Positions 33,961-45,744 of a DNA stretch of 64,000 nt are shown one piece after another. The notes under the pieces were generated by a model. The model was given only the letters and a program-made list of their open reading frames with translations, was not told the DNA's origin and did not search any database. The translations under genes and the position numbers were made by a program. The stretch's first letter is position 1. Each line of letters begins with the position of its first letter. Source of the DNA: Furcasterigmium furcatum (Eukaryota; Ascomycota; Sordariomycetes; Glomerellales; Plectosphaerellaceae); NCBI GenBank assembly GCA_001599815.1, contig BCIA01000003.1:3162001-3226000 (forward strand), given 5' to 3'.

Positions 33961-36279
33961 ATGTCCGTCCCGGAACCCGAGGTGCCCTTGGAGCACATCT
34001 GCTCAGGCATCTGGGAGAACACATTATACACCTACTCAGCTGGCGCCTTCCAGGCTCTTGAGCTGACACCAGGCGCCGAATGGAAGAAGCTCGAGTCTGG
34101 CGAGCCCGTCGATGGCGGTGTCTGTGTCAGCGTTGTTCCTGAGGACGCAGGCCAGGCAGCCCTATGGGTTGTTGGCGGCCAATCTTCGAGGCCCGAATAC
34201 AATGGTCTGCAACGCTTTGTCTACTCAACAGGCACGTGGGAGACCATCAACTCGGCCGAACCGGTTGCGCGCAACAGGCGATGGCATGGTGCCGCCTACC
34301 TGCGAGCAACCAACCAGATTGTCAGCTACGCCGGCAACGTCGATGGTGTGCAGCACATCTCGGATTCCTCCTTTACCATCAGGACCGAACCGCCTTATGA
34401 TGTGCAGGCCTTTTCGTCCACAATCAGCCCGGCGGGCACCAATCCTATGGTGCTTCGGTGGTCCGACTCGCAGGTCATCATGATCGGTGGGAGCAGCGGG
34501 AACACCAAAGTCATGATCTTCTCCGCCGAGTCAAACGGCTGGGGTGACTCTGGCATTACTCTTGCTGAGCCCGTTCCTAAGGACCCGTCGGTGGTCAAGG
34601 CAATTCTCGTGGAAGGAGACGACGGGTCGAAAAATCTGCTCACATTTGATATGAGCGAGATCCCCAACAAGATCCAGCGAACCGTGCTTCAAGGCGCCAA
34701 CGGCGAACACGTTACTCTTGCTACGGTCGTTGGCGGCGAGGAGGCCCGCGACGTGACAGAGCCTCCGCCGGCTACTCTCGCTCGCAGGGATTTGACAATC
34801 GCCAACTGGCCGACTTTGAACGACACTTTCGCTCCGGATGTCGCTCGGGTGAACTTCGCCCTCGCAGAGGGCGACGGAAAGGTTGTTCTTGCGGGCGGTA
34901 ACGCTGAGGATCCTATTCGGATTTTCGACATCAACGACTACACTTGGGAAGATACGGTCAAGGCGCTTGGCTCGGAGCAGGAAGTGCTCTCGGGTGATAG
35001 CAGCAGCACCTCGACTTCCGAATCTTCCACCACCTCCACTTCGAGGAGAACGACGACTACCGCTTCTACTCTGTCCACCATTACCACCTCCACCGCCGCC
35101 CTGACGACATCCACAGCGTCGGTACTGGCCTCTGCCTCTGCATCAGCCAGCGAATCTGCCGGCGCGGAGGCCGGTGTCTCTGATGGCTCTGACGACGGAG
35201 GCCTGGATGGCAATGCCATCCTCGGCATTGTGCTCGGCACCATCACTTTTGCTATGCTCCTTCTTGGCCTCTTGCTCTTCTGCATCCGACGAAAGAGATT
35301 GCAACGCCAGGCCCTCGAGGCCAATCACAATAGCTTAGCCAGAGCAGCAAGCAGCCGGCGACAGTATGAGAAGAACATGACCTCCGAGTTTGAGAAGGAA
35401 ATCGCCATGGGCGATGCTACCCCACAACCTCAGTTTCGTAAGAACCATCAGCCCGTCGGCTCCGCTGGGTCATACTCATCCATGGCTATCCTGATGGGTC
35501 AGATGAACCAGCAGAAGCCTGGTGAGGGCCGCAAGTCGACCAGTGCGACCTCCCCCAAGCACACCAAGGATCAGATCAGCAAGCCCATGCCCATGCCGGG
35601 TCCGGGTCGATCCTTGACTGGTGACGAAAAGGGCGTGTCCTTTGCTGCCAACACGGGTGGTCAGCCTCGACCTGCGCCGCCTCCAGGTGTGGCACAGGGC
35701 GATGGTACCAGAAGAAGCTCTGGTTGGAATCGTTATTGGTCAGGTGGAAGTGCTCTGAACATTCTCGGCTTCGGGGCTCAGAAGCGCATGACGCAGGATT
35801 CGGACCAGAGCTCGCAGTACTCTGCTCCGCGCCGCATCACACAAGACTCTGCCACCGTTCCCCCTCTCAACATCGAGGGCAGGCCACAGATGAACCGTGT
35901 TGTGTCTGGTAGCCCTACTGTTGCCAACTGGCCCAGCAAGATGCGCCTGAACGAAGAGCAGTCGGGCAAGATTGAACGTCCCACATCCGCAGCATCCTCC
36001 GGCTACTCTAGCGGCGTGCCGGAGAGTGTGCGTGAGACATGGGACCCTCTCGCCGACAAGAAGCCCTGGGGCGCCGAGCGTGCCCCGAGCAGCGTGTATA
36101 ACGAGAGCTTCTACCACCCGACATCTCTTGCTCCGAGCTCGAAGCCTCCCCCTGTTCCCGATGGTGTCAGCAAGCAGCCTCAGCTTGCCATGGCAGCCAC
36201 CTCTTCTGACATGAGCTGGCTCAATCTTGGCGACCTGCAGAAGGGTGCGTACGGCCATGGCAACGACACGCGAGTATAA
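33961..36279 (+). CDS. Kelch-type single-pass membrane protein of unknown function
   Basis: A single exon from ATG 33961 (CACCATGTCC context) encodes 772 residues. Residues 1-345 look like a six-bladed Kelch-type beta-propeller: repeated patterns of hydrophobic strands, GG pairs and W positions (ALWVVGGQSSRPEYNGLQRF, RRWHGAAYLRATNQIV, SQVIMIGGSSGNTK, GKVVLAGGNAEDPIRIFDIN). A Ser/Thr stalk (about 350-400) follows, then one membrane span at 419-442 (AILGIVLGTITFAMLLLGLL), a basic stop-transfer (RRKRLQRQ) and a 320-residue disordered tail with many Ser/Pro and basic sites. The layout suggests a surface or wall-contact sensor with an external propeller and cytosolic tail, but no N-terminal signal peptide is visible. 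Relatives in fungal databases carry inconsistent names. Function is unknown. Confidence 0.8.
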   Translation: MSVPEPEVPLEHICSGIWENTLYTYSAGAFQALELTPGAEWKKLESGEPVDGGVCVSVVPEDAGQAALWVVGGQSSRPEYNGLQRFVYSTGTWETINSAEPVARNRRWHGAAYLRATNQIVSYAGNVDGVQHISDSSFTIRTEPPYDVQAFSSTISPAGTNPMVLRWSDSQVIMIGGSSGNTKVMIFSAESNGWGDSGITLAEPVPKDPSVVKAILVEGDDGSKNLLTFDMSEIPNKIQRTVLQGANGEHVTLATVVGGEEARDVTEPPPATLARRDLTIANWPTLNDTFAPDVARVNFALAEGDGKVVLAGGNAEDPIRIFDINDYTWEDTVKALGSEQEVLSGDSSSTSTSESSTTSTSRRTTTTASTLSTITTSTAALTTSTASVLASASASASESAGAEAGVSDGSDDGGLDGNAILGIVLGTITFAMLLLGLLLFCIRRKRLQRQALEANHNSLARAASSRRQYEKNMTSEFEKEIAMGDATPQPQFRKNHQPVGSAGSYSSMAILMGQMNQQKPGEGRKSTSATSPKHTKDQISKPMPMPGPGRSLTGDEKGVSFAANTGGQPRPAPPPGVAQGDGTRRSSGWNRYWSGGSALNILGFGAQKRMTQDSDQSSQYSAPRRITQDSATVPPLNIEGRPQMNRVVSGSPTVANWPSKMRLNEEQSGKIERPTSAASSGYSSGVPESVRETWDPLADKKPWGAERAPSSVYNESFYHPTSLAPSSKPPPVPDGVSKQPQLAMAATSSDMSWLNLGDLQKGAYGHGNDTRV

Positions 36280-39200
36280 GCGCTCGACAGCCGTGGAAAG
36301 CCCTCAACCTCCCCGCAAACCCTTGCTCCCGGCTTGAGCACTTCTCAGCTCGGGACTCTGCCCGGCGCTCTCACGACGTCCTTGCATCATGAACATGTCT
36401 CTGGTGGCTTTTGCCACGTTATACCCAGGTGTTGTTTTCAAAATCATTTCGGAGCAGCGAGTGGGTGCACTGGATGAGGATATGTTTCGAGCGGTCCTCT
36501 GCCACATCCTGCTGCGCGCCCGCACCACGCCCACCATCGACCATAGACGATTTAGAGAACCAAAAGTTCCTCCCTGATCTCACCGACATTCCCTTTTCTC
36601 TCCTCATCCAAACAACCACCATCACTGTCGCTCCCGATCCAGCATCGAGTCAGCATTATAGCGATTCGGCGTTGTCACTGCTCTCCGTGGCAGGCGTCAT
36701 TGCGCGTGTTGTCACCGGACACGCAACTTCGCCATCAGCTCACGTTCGGTTCTTTCCAGCTTGCGGTGCAGCATTTTTTGCGAGCGCTCGATTTGTACAA
36801 GTCTCCGTCTCTCTTTTTTCCAGAGCCACCACATATCTAGACCGCCAGGACCGGTCATTCGCTTCAAGTCGGTCCTTACGGCGGATATGGCCATCCCGCT
36901 ACATATTTGCATATCTTGCGACATTTTCTTTTGCATATTCTCTTCTTGTCCGTTTCCTTTTGTGTGACGCTGCGTCCAGCGTCACCCCCACGTCGATGTA
37001 CAGTTGTGAGAGAAGAGATGAATGTAATTGCACTCTCTGGGGAGGCGAATGAAGTGGTGGGTGTGCATGGAGGGTCATCAATGCTCTGGCTTAGCCAAGT
37101 TGCCAGGCAGTTGGGACGTCCCAAGAAGCGCTGTATATAGCCACCTGCTTGTCCGGGGACGAAGGACCGCGGTGAAGTCGCGACATGGGCTCGCTTAATT
37201 CGAACAGCTCGTTGAGTTGACTTGAGTTACCCCGATAAACAGTGACATGCTTTGGGTGCACGGTGCATGACTACGTGGAGGCATTCCTAATATCGTGACC
37301 TCATGAGATTCTTTCATCCCAAGGCAGAGGTGTCATGCGAAGGCTCGTAGACCTGGCCAACATCCTCCCGCTTGCATAAGTATCATGTAGAAGCGTTCGA
37401 GACTCGGTGCTCGGTGCTCGGTGCTCACGACGTGACCGAATCAGCCTTACCGACCTTGGGTCGCAGGCAGATCGAGCTGTGGTTTACTGTCGGCCAAGGC
37501 AGCCTACTGTGCCGTGTGTTCCTCACATTTCCGCCACCTCCGCATGCATCCCTCCCATGCTGTCTGTCTCCGTAATGACCTCCAGGTCTGACCCGCGGGC
37601 GGTGTGATGTGCGCCCGCATCGAACGGAGCTTTATTAGCCCCAGGGGCCAAGAGGTGGCTATCTGGCGCCGAGCGCAGTGGCCAGGCACGGGACGACGTT
37701 GTGGCGGCTGGGCGAGTGGCCTAGGTCACTGCTCGCGTTGGGATGGACGGTACGACAAGGAAAGCCAAGGTACGCCTCGCGGGGGGAAGAGCTCGCGAGG
37801 CGTTGGGGGCTGCCGAGATTTCCATGGAAGGTTCTGTGCTGAGTGGAAGGTATTTCTCACATCGGCAATTGGGCGGGCTGTTATTAGATGCGGGATGAGG
37901 TATGGCCTGCGGCGCGAGAGAGTGTGACTGGGGAGGCGTTGGGCCACTCATGTTCGCTGGACGTTCAGTCTGGGGGACAACCGGGGTTCCAGTGGGATGC
38001 TGCCGGCCAGGCTGTTGGTAGCTGTGGCTGGGTGGCTTGGATGTAGCGTGAATTCGACGATCCCGCCGCCGTTGATGGAGAACGGGCCGCAGACTCTCAT
38101 GATGCACTCCCTCACTGAGTCTTCGTTCGGAGCAGCTCGCCGACTGCGACGTCGGATCTGCTGCCCCAACCACGTCGTCTGGCCCTGTGGCCACCGAGTC
38201 CGTGTCCTGGCGACAAGGAATATTAATGACGCAGGCAGGCAGGCAGGCAGTCAGGTCGGCAGGCCGATCGGAGAGATTCGCACCAGTGGTCAGACATGGA
38301 TGGGACTTTCTTGAGGGAAGAGACTGACTGCGGCTCCCATCTCTCGCGCCAAGGGTCCGGCGACTAGCGCGCATGGGATGCATGGCACATGGGGCAGCAT
38401 GACGTCCGTGCCGCCGGGTGGTCCCTTAACCACCAATCTGGGATGCACGTGGTTGGACCGTCGACGGTGACACGCCCAACGACTTCCCAACTCGACGTCT
38501 CGCCAGTCGCATTTTTTCCATGTGCCCTTCCGGGCCCCCATGTCCCTTCACCGAAGCTCTCTGCGCCTCTGGTCTCAACGAGCCTTCTACCCCACGCTCA
38601 GGGTGATGATGACCTCCACGGTGGCGCGCCAGATGTGGTCATCATGCCGCGACTTGCTGCAGGTCACATCGACCATGCGAGCTGGCCGGTTCGGTGAGTG
38701 CCCTGATCCTTGCTCTCGAAGCTATCCCCCCGTGAGCCTTCTCTCGTCTGATGCCAGAGAAGCTCGATGTCCTGTCCCAAACTCCACAGGCGGGCCCCGT
38801 CCGTCCCCGAGCGACTCGTAAACTAGGGACGGGTAGAAAGAAGGTTCCTATTCTAAAACTTCACGCCAGTCGGGCCAGTCCAGACCGAGCTATCACAAGC
38901 TATAGGAACACTGCAGGACCCGCACAGGGCGAGATGCAGGTTACCTTACCTTCGCTCCGGGACCACCATGCGCCTGGCCACCCATGAGGCCGCTTGGCCT
39001 TCTCGCCCGCCTTCTGGAAGGTTGCTGTCGTGGGGTCAGACCGCCGTCAGCTGCGCTATTGCGTCCACCGCAGCGGGATCGCCGGCGCGGCAGATGCAGG
39101 GGCACTTCCTCCGCCCGTCTGGACTTCACTTGGTACATACTCATACCGTGTGAAGTTTTGGGGGTCGTGGCAACCCGAGACAACGGAGTCCCCGTCCTCG

Positions 39201-39815
39201 CTCCCGAGATCCTGGGCTGACACTTTACCTCGGGATGGCGAGTGGATGAGCCGAGGAGAAAGTGTTTTGCCATCGCGAGACTCTCCGAATCCCCAGAGAC
39301 GTCGTCCGTGGCCGCCGAGCCTGCTAAGGAGCCCGTGTGACCCCTGGGAGAGACAAAATAGGCAGGCAGAGGCTGTACCTGGCCACTTCTGTCCCAATGT
39401 TCGCCTCAGCTGAATATCCTCACGGCATCCCCGTGAACCCCGGATCAGCCTGTGTTGAAGGACCTGAACCACTATCCTTGGCTTGACGCCGAAGAAGTTT
39501 GGAGACTCGGTAAGGTTATTCGCCCTGGACTGGGCGCGTCGGTCCATCCGGATGGTGCTGGTCTACTGGTCTCACGCAGACCATGGTCCAAGAATTTTAT
39601 TGTTTGGCGCCACCGGAGTAAGAAGCCCTATGCGGCGATGCCTCTGTTCCACTTTCCGCGTAGTGACCCGGCATCTTCGCTTCTCTCAACAGCTTTCAGA
39701 CATTGGCACCGCCTCCAATGGGAGATGTTCTGAATCGACTCGTGTGCCTGGGAACCAAATACTGATCAGGATTAATTTGTGAGGTGAGTGACAGCAAAGA
39801 CATACTTTGTACTAT
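36280..39815. other. Gene-poor intergenic region, about 3.5 kb
   Basis: No credible gene. Local simple repeats: CGGTGCT repeated about three times near 37405-37427 and (CAGG/GGCA)n at about 38230-38255. Open frames in 37721-39547 lack domains and mostly overlap on both strands. Confidence 0.5.
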
Positions 39816-40216
39816 TCAACTTGGAAAGTCATGCCAAACATTTCCAGTGATTGGGTGGTTGTCCAAGACCTTCCCCAGACTGGAAGGATATGCGCGAAGA
39901 GAGCGAGGCACAGTGGGATCTGCAAACATCTACCACATGCATATGTGGCCGAAGACAATCCCGCCGCTCCAGGGTGAGGCATTGGCCAGAGGAATATCAG
40001 CCTGCATGTCAGTCGGTGGGCGGATTTGGCCATTCGGTGACCATCCGGACTCAGGTACAAACATCTCAGCGCGGGGTGCATATCGATGTCGTGAGGCACA
40101 CAGAATGCTCGGTGCAGCCTCTGCGAGATCGCCTCACTCACCCTGTGAATGACCAGGTTGGACAGAATGCAGACGCCGCCTGGAAGGAGGCTCAGAGAGG
40201 CAACGAAAGTACCCAT
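39816..40216 (-). pseudogene. Possible decayed membrane-protein gene piece
   Basis: On the minus strand, MGTFVASLSLLPGGVCILSN then LVIHR (from 40216) reads to a GTGAGT donor (exon end 40142). An acceptor at 40002-40004 preceded by a CTGAC branch site joins to ADIPLANASPWSGGIVFGHI then CMW, a TAG at 39932-39930, MFADPTVPRSLRAYPSSLGK and on to TGA at 39818-39816. Two hydrophobic segments and good splice signals suggest a former gene broken by one stop; farther upstream on the same strand (about 40350-40450) is another hydrophobic frame (WWWYAFLLADASTLLGLLQA). No family is recognised, and chance cannot be excluded. Confidence 0.25.
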
Positions 40217-42921
40217 TGGGCGTTCCTGGCATGCGTTGAGTCTCCTGGTGCCCTGGTGGCTCGGACGCAGATAGTGCAAACCACCGAGACATGAGATGAG
40301 AGCGCTCTTGGTTTGCGTACTTGGCGCCTGCGGATGGCGCGGGTTGTCATCAAAGTAGCATCATGGTGAGGTACAGATCGGCTTGCAGCAATCCAAGAAG
40401 TGTCGATGCATCTGCTAGCAGGAACGCGTACCACCACCATGTCATGTGTTCGGCGTCCCCAAAGGTGCCTCTGCTGCTTCGGACCCCCACGTTAACTGTG
40501 AGGGGCATGACAGGGGCATGTCGGATGTCAAGACACCAAGCACCGAAGAAGCCTTCTGTGCGGCCGTTCTGGAAGCCCTTACATAATGGCACTCAGCTCG
40601 CCCCCTGTCCGCCGGAGAAATGAAGCCCTCACGACAAGTGGGCGACGAAACGCGAAGCTGTAAGTTGAAGTCGAACCATCCCGTCAAGGCCAGAGTCATG
40701 AGCGGCGCAGATCAAGCGGGGACCGACTCATGGCGGGGTTCTCTCAGACGTGGATGCTCCCAACGGGACGGAACACTGCCAAAAGCACAAGAGTTAAACA
40801 ACGACGGACGGTGACCGGAACGGCGCTTGGAGGGTCATAGTGGTGGCGTAAGTTGAGACGACGATGCTGTCCTGCAGCTAAAAGACGGAACATCGTCGTG
40901 GCTGGGCGGAAGATGGGATGGGGCAAGGCGCTCTTCCGAGGTCTTAGCCTGGCTGTTGTCCCCTTGTTGTATACCGTTTTCGCGTCTTCATCTGGCTGCT
41001 CAAAAGCTCCGCCGGGATGTGAGGTGCAGCTGGAATGGCGCGGGAAGCAATCGACGAGCGGCGCGCCAAGAGTGCTAAGCGGCAGGTACCTTGCAAAACG
41101 ACTCAAGTCCAGCCCGAGAGAGTGGGTGCCGAAAGGGCCCTTTTGATGAGAGAAGAGAGGCTTTCCGCGCGCTATCGGAGATCCGGCCAGGCACGGCGTC
41201 AGAGCGGGCTGGTCGAATGGATTCTTCGTCTCCTCTCTCGCGTTGTGTTCAGACTCGGGAAATCGGAAATAGCAAGTGGTCGTATTTGATACGATGGTCT
41301 TGTCTGGCGATGCCGCGGATGGTAGTGCCGGTTCATGCAGACGAGAGACCGGAGCAGAAGTACAAGTAGCTCCAGACACATACATACATAAAAGATCTGG
41401 GCAGGGGAAGGGCGCTTTTCTCGACACAGCAGGCGCTCCGACTGCAAATTGCCAGTTGGTGAGGCTCAGGCTCTCAGCATAGCATCAGTCTGGTGTTGGC
41501 CCAGGGAAAAGAGTGGAGGAGGTGGAGGTGCAGGCAGAATGAACGCTGGATTTGGCCCGCCAGTCCGGTACCTAGATTGGGTGGATGCCCGACTTTTCTT
41601 TTCCTCGTCCCATCCCGAGTCAGTGGAGGAAGTGCCTGCCGCAGCAAGTCCCAGCCGAAGGGCGCCTTCCCGTTGACGAGGTGCTCCTGGCGTTCATGTG
41701 GCAGGGGAATGGAAGGAAGGAAGGATGGATGGAATAACTCGAAGGCACAGGGCACCTAGTCCGGGCACCGCTAGGTGGCACGAGTCGTAAGAAACAGCGC
41801 GCCCACCGTCCCGCACCTCCAGGGCAGGAGCTCATCAAATTACTGCATCGTCGGGCAGTCCTGGCGCTGCAGGGCCGGTCGGCGGTTGAAGACTAGGCTG
41901 GGATGTGGGACTTTCCGGCGCGCACCATAGTGGGTTCATCGGTACGAGCATCCCACTAACCATCTCCCATCCGTCCAATCAGCGGATGCATGCAACTACC
42001 TGCCTCCCCGCCGATGCACATCGAGCCCTCCACCCCAGGGCGCTGGCAGAAATCCCCCCACCCTCGTTGACTGACTGGGCTCTTCTGTCTTGCTTTCGCT
42101 CACTGCTCCGAGTCCGCTGACGCTGCCCGCGTCCCGTAGGTCGTCGAAGAAGAGAAGAGCAGAATGATCTAGCTGATGCCCGGAACGGTGGCTTTTTTCT
42201 GCCTGCTAGCCCAGCTTTCTCCGACGGGCGACAACGGGTCCAGCCACTGACTGCAAGCTTGTTGCATCGCGACGAACCACTTTGCCCAGATCCCACCTTA
42301 TTCTGCTTCCCGACTCGGGCGGTGCCTTTTCTCTCTCTCTCTGGCTCGCCGCTCCCACACCACTACTACCTAATTACTACCTTCCCTCCTCCCCTCCACC
42401 GACGAGCCTTCCTTCGTCTACCGCTAACCCACACCTCTTCACCTCGCCCGCCTCGCCTCACCTCAACAGCAGAGCAGAACCTGTCTGTCGCTACATCGAA
42501 CTGCGGTGGACTCGGTTTCTTCTACTCTCTGTGTGAAGGCATCCATCCGTCAGCAACCGCACGCACCCCGCGTTCACGCACGGTGCCTCGTCAGCCAGTC
42601 GACTCGTCCCCGGCTGCTCGACCATCCGACCTCGCTGCTTTGCGACGCTGCGCCGAGTCTCACCTCGATCACTTATGCCGCACTCGCCCAGCACGCAGTG
42701 CTGCTCCAGGATAATCACTCGGGGCGTTTCCTGTTAATCCGGGGCGACCTGCGCACCGTTCAACAAAGTTCGAGCCGGACGAAATCTCACTTTAAGCTTT
42801 CCAATCCAGAAGTATCGCCGCGCAGCCGCCACGAAGGGCTTCTAAACGGAGCCACCAACCTACTGCGCTCCTCCCGTGTAATCATTGCAACGGACGGCTC
42901 ACGAAAGCCCGGCTTTCGACC
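40217..42921. other. Intergenic region and leader of the bHLH gene
   Basis: About 2.7 kb; a GGAA/GGAT simple repeat lies at about 41708-41730 and a CT repeat at about 42328-42343. The last 650 bp are C/T-rich and contain several short upstream frames, as expected for the long leader of a regulated transcription factor. No other gene is supported. Confidence 0.5.
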
Positions 42922-45119
42922 ATGGCGATGATGGATTCTTCAGGTTGGAATACCCAGGAGCAACCGCTACCCGCGGGCAACGACGACGACTTCCATCAGT
43001 TTCTCGACATGGGGGGAATGGGGTCCATGAATGATTCGCTACAGTTCGACTTCCAGGACTTCCCGGCTGGCAACGGCAACGCCATGATGCAGCAGAACCC
43101 TCGTGAGCAAATGGACACGCAAATGGGAGGCACCGAGTCCATCGTCATGGCAAGACAGAACCAGCCCGCACCGCAGAACCAGCACCAGCACCAACACCAG
43201 CAACTCTCCATAACCACTGCGACCACCCATCCCTCCATACCCGCACACCAGATGATACAGATGCCCCAGCCTGCCGACCCTATCGGCGATATTGATGCGC
43301 AGATTCAATTTTTGCAGCAGCAGAGGCTGCAACACCAACAACGCCAGTTGCAGGAACAGCAGGCCCAGCAGCAGGCTCAACAGCAGGCTCAACAACAGGC
43401 CCAGCAACAAGCACAACAACAGGCCCAGCAGCAGGCTCAACAACAAGCACAGCAGCAAGCCGCATTCTATGCGAGGCAAAATCAGGTGCCTCCGACTCCT
43501 CAGAGTCTGGAGATGCCGCCTAATAGTGGCCATTTCTACTCGCAAGACCAGCGCCAGCAGAACGTGTTTGACAGCCGTTACCAACGTATGAAGGACCAGC
43601 AAGACGTATGATCCGCCCCAGAATGATTTCACTTAACGCAGCTGTGGTGACTGACAAAACGGCGCAGATGGCATTTACCCCTCTAGTATCACCAGCCGTG
43701 ACTCCTCTGGATCCCCATTTCCAGATTGATCCCGGCTTCACTATGCCGGGCGCCTACTTCAGCCCCCTTACCTCGCCAGCTCTGCACGCCCAGAGCGAGT
43801 CTAATTCCCCGTTCGATCATCGAAATTCGATATCCAACCACAACTCGCCGGGAGAAATGGATCTGGAGCCTCTGGCAACATCCGCTCCCGCTCCCCCGAC
43901 AGTGGACCTGTCCAAGAAGGCCCGCAAGAACAACGCCAGCCGCGCCAAGAGCAAGGGCAGTGTGCGACAGTCGCCCATCACGAAACCTCAGAAGAAGAGA
44001 ACGGTGCCGACGCCGAAGATGGTCTCCCAGGTGCTGAGCGAGATGCAGGAAGCCCAGGAAGACATGCTCCCGCCGACAGCACTGCCGGGAGCCATGAGCA
44101 GCGAGAGCGAAAATGCTTCGGTGTCGCCTGAGACACTGTCAGATATGCCGCCACCGCCACCTCCCCTGAATAAGACCAAGTCTCCCATGGTTGCTCCGCA
44201 GAACGAGGCGTCGCAGCCACATCCTTCCGCCATACCGCCTCACATTCAGGGCAAACCGTCTCCCGCTACGCCCGCTTCCCTGATGAAGCTGCCTTCGTCC
44301 AGTGCCAACGGTGGCTCGACGCCAAGTACCAATCTCCAGGAGCTTGGTGCCTCGGAACCCATCGAGCACTTCGCACTTCCAGAATCCGCCAATTTCCCGA
44401 AGACTCAACTCCCGCAACTGGACACAAATCAGACGCCTACGCAGTCGCCGATTGAGCCTGCGGTGACCCGGGCGACCTCGGCCTTCCAGCCCCTTCCGTC
44501 TCCCATTTTCGCCAAACCCGCTTCAACAGCATCTGCCAATGCCAGCCCGAACTTGGGACCCGGTTCGGCTGGCCCAGGATTCAGGAGAACGCCCCAGCTG
44601 GCGCCTCGGGGGAGCAAGAAGAGAGCGAGCGTGAGCTCTGTACATGTATCGCCAGCTTTGCGGCCCAAGATCTCCCCGCACATCAAGCCCCTACTTCCAG
44701 GCACACCTGGTCTTTCGGCCGAGGATTCTGCGTCTCGACTTTTGATGTCCAAGTCAAACTACCAGAACATCCTCGAAGGCACTGTTGTGCCGGGCGTGGT
44801 GTACCCGACCGAGCTGTCGGACAACCTCACTTCCAAGCGGACGTCACACAAGATCGCCGAACAGGGCAGGAGGAACCGCATCAATTCGGCCTTGCAGGAG
44901 ATAGCAGCTTTGTTGCCACGATCTGTGACACAAGACGCGAAACACAGCGACGGCGACGAGAAGAAAGATGCGAAGGGCGTCACCAGCGCGCCGAACAGTA
45001 AGGCCAGCACGGTAGAGATGGCCATCGACTATATCAGGCAACTTCAGAAGGAGGTGGCTGAGGCCAATGCACGGGCGGACGAAGCGGAGAAGAAACTGGA
45101 GGTCGTTAAAAAGGCATGA
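42922..45119 (+). CDS. bHLH transcription factor, NUC-1/PHO4 type
   Basis: Two exons, 42922-43605 and 43668-45119, with a 62-bp intron, encode 711 residues. Residues 1-140 are acidic and Gln/Met-rich. Residues about 143-180 are an imperfect AQQQ/QQQA repeat. The second exon begins MAFTPLVSPAVTPLDPHFQI and FSPLTSPALHAQ, a segment I associate with the Neurospora NUC-1 group. A Ser/Pro-rich linker (about 260-600) follows. The basic helix-loop-helix spans about 617-700: SKRTSHKIAEQGRRNRINSA (with the His, Glu and Arg that read CACGTG), a loop with DGDEKKDAKG, then STVEMAIDYIRQLQKEVAEA running into a coiled coil to the end. NUC-1/Pho4 proteins switch on phosphatases and phosphate transporters when phosphate is scarce and are held by a cyclin-CDK. 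That role is inferred from the bHLH and flanking motifs. Confidence 0.85.
43350..43461 (+). repeat. Coding Gln-rich imperfect repeat
   Basis: About nine to ten copies of a 12-bp unit coding for Gln-Ala-Gln-Gln (CAGGCCCAGCAG-like, with CAA/CAG and GCC/GCT/GCA swaps) lie inside the bHLH gene. Such tracts change length readily. Confidence 0.8.
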
Positions 45120-45526
45120 CGAGGAGGATCTAGTTGGATGATTCGAGTCAGAAAAGAAGGTTTCCACAGGCGTTTTTGGTAGATGGTTCCGGCGGGCGGC
45201 CACATGACTGGAGATACCTGTCACGTTCATCAAAGGGCAGGTGTAAGGAACGGCAACATTCTGGATGGAAGGGCGGTCGTCTCTGTCTCGGGCGGTATGA
45301 TTGAATACGCGATGCATGTACGTTTGATGTATTCCTGATTGTCGAGGCCAAGTGCTTCAATGTTACATGTTTCGAGACTCCATCACACCACGATTAGGAA
45401 CCTTGTCTTCAACGGAAGCCACTCCCATGTCAAGTGGAACGCGGCATGACAACCATCGACACCATCGAGAGGAGGACATATCAGGTTGCAATAGTACAGT
45501 TCGGAGTAGCTGCACCCGATGCCCCC

Positions 45527-45565
<39 letters not shown>

Positions 45566-45744
45566 TCCGTGCTTTCCCTTCCAGAAGACAAGCGATATGA
45601 CATGCCACAAAAGGACCTCACCGGGTACAGACTGGGTGCATTAAACTTTTGGTGCTGCCTATTGCTACTACTTAGGAGCGGGGTATCATGTAAAAATCGT
45701 GTAATATCGTACTCCATCAAGTCCTCTGGCCACACATTCCGTGT
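45120..45744. other. Convergent 3' intergenic region, bHLH gene / PCC1
   Basis: About 620 bp with both 3' UTRs and, in the middle, a pure C tract (listed separately). No gene. Confidence 0.5.
45528..45562 (+). repeat. Homopolymer tract of 35 C
   Basis: An uninterrupted run of 35 cytosines (with CCCCCT before and CCTCC after) lies between the ends of the bHLH gene and PCC1. The minus strand is a G35 tract. Exact length is unreliable in most sequencing methods. Confidence 0.9.
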
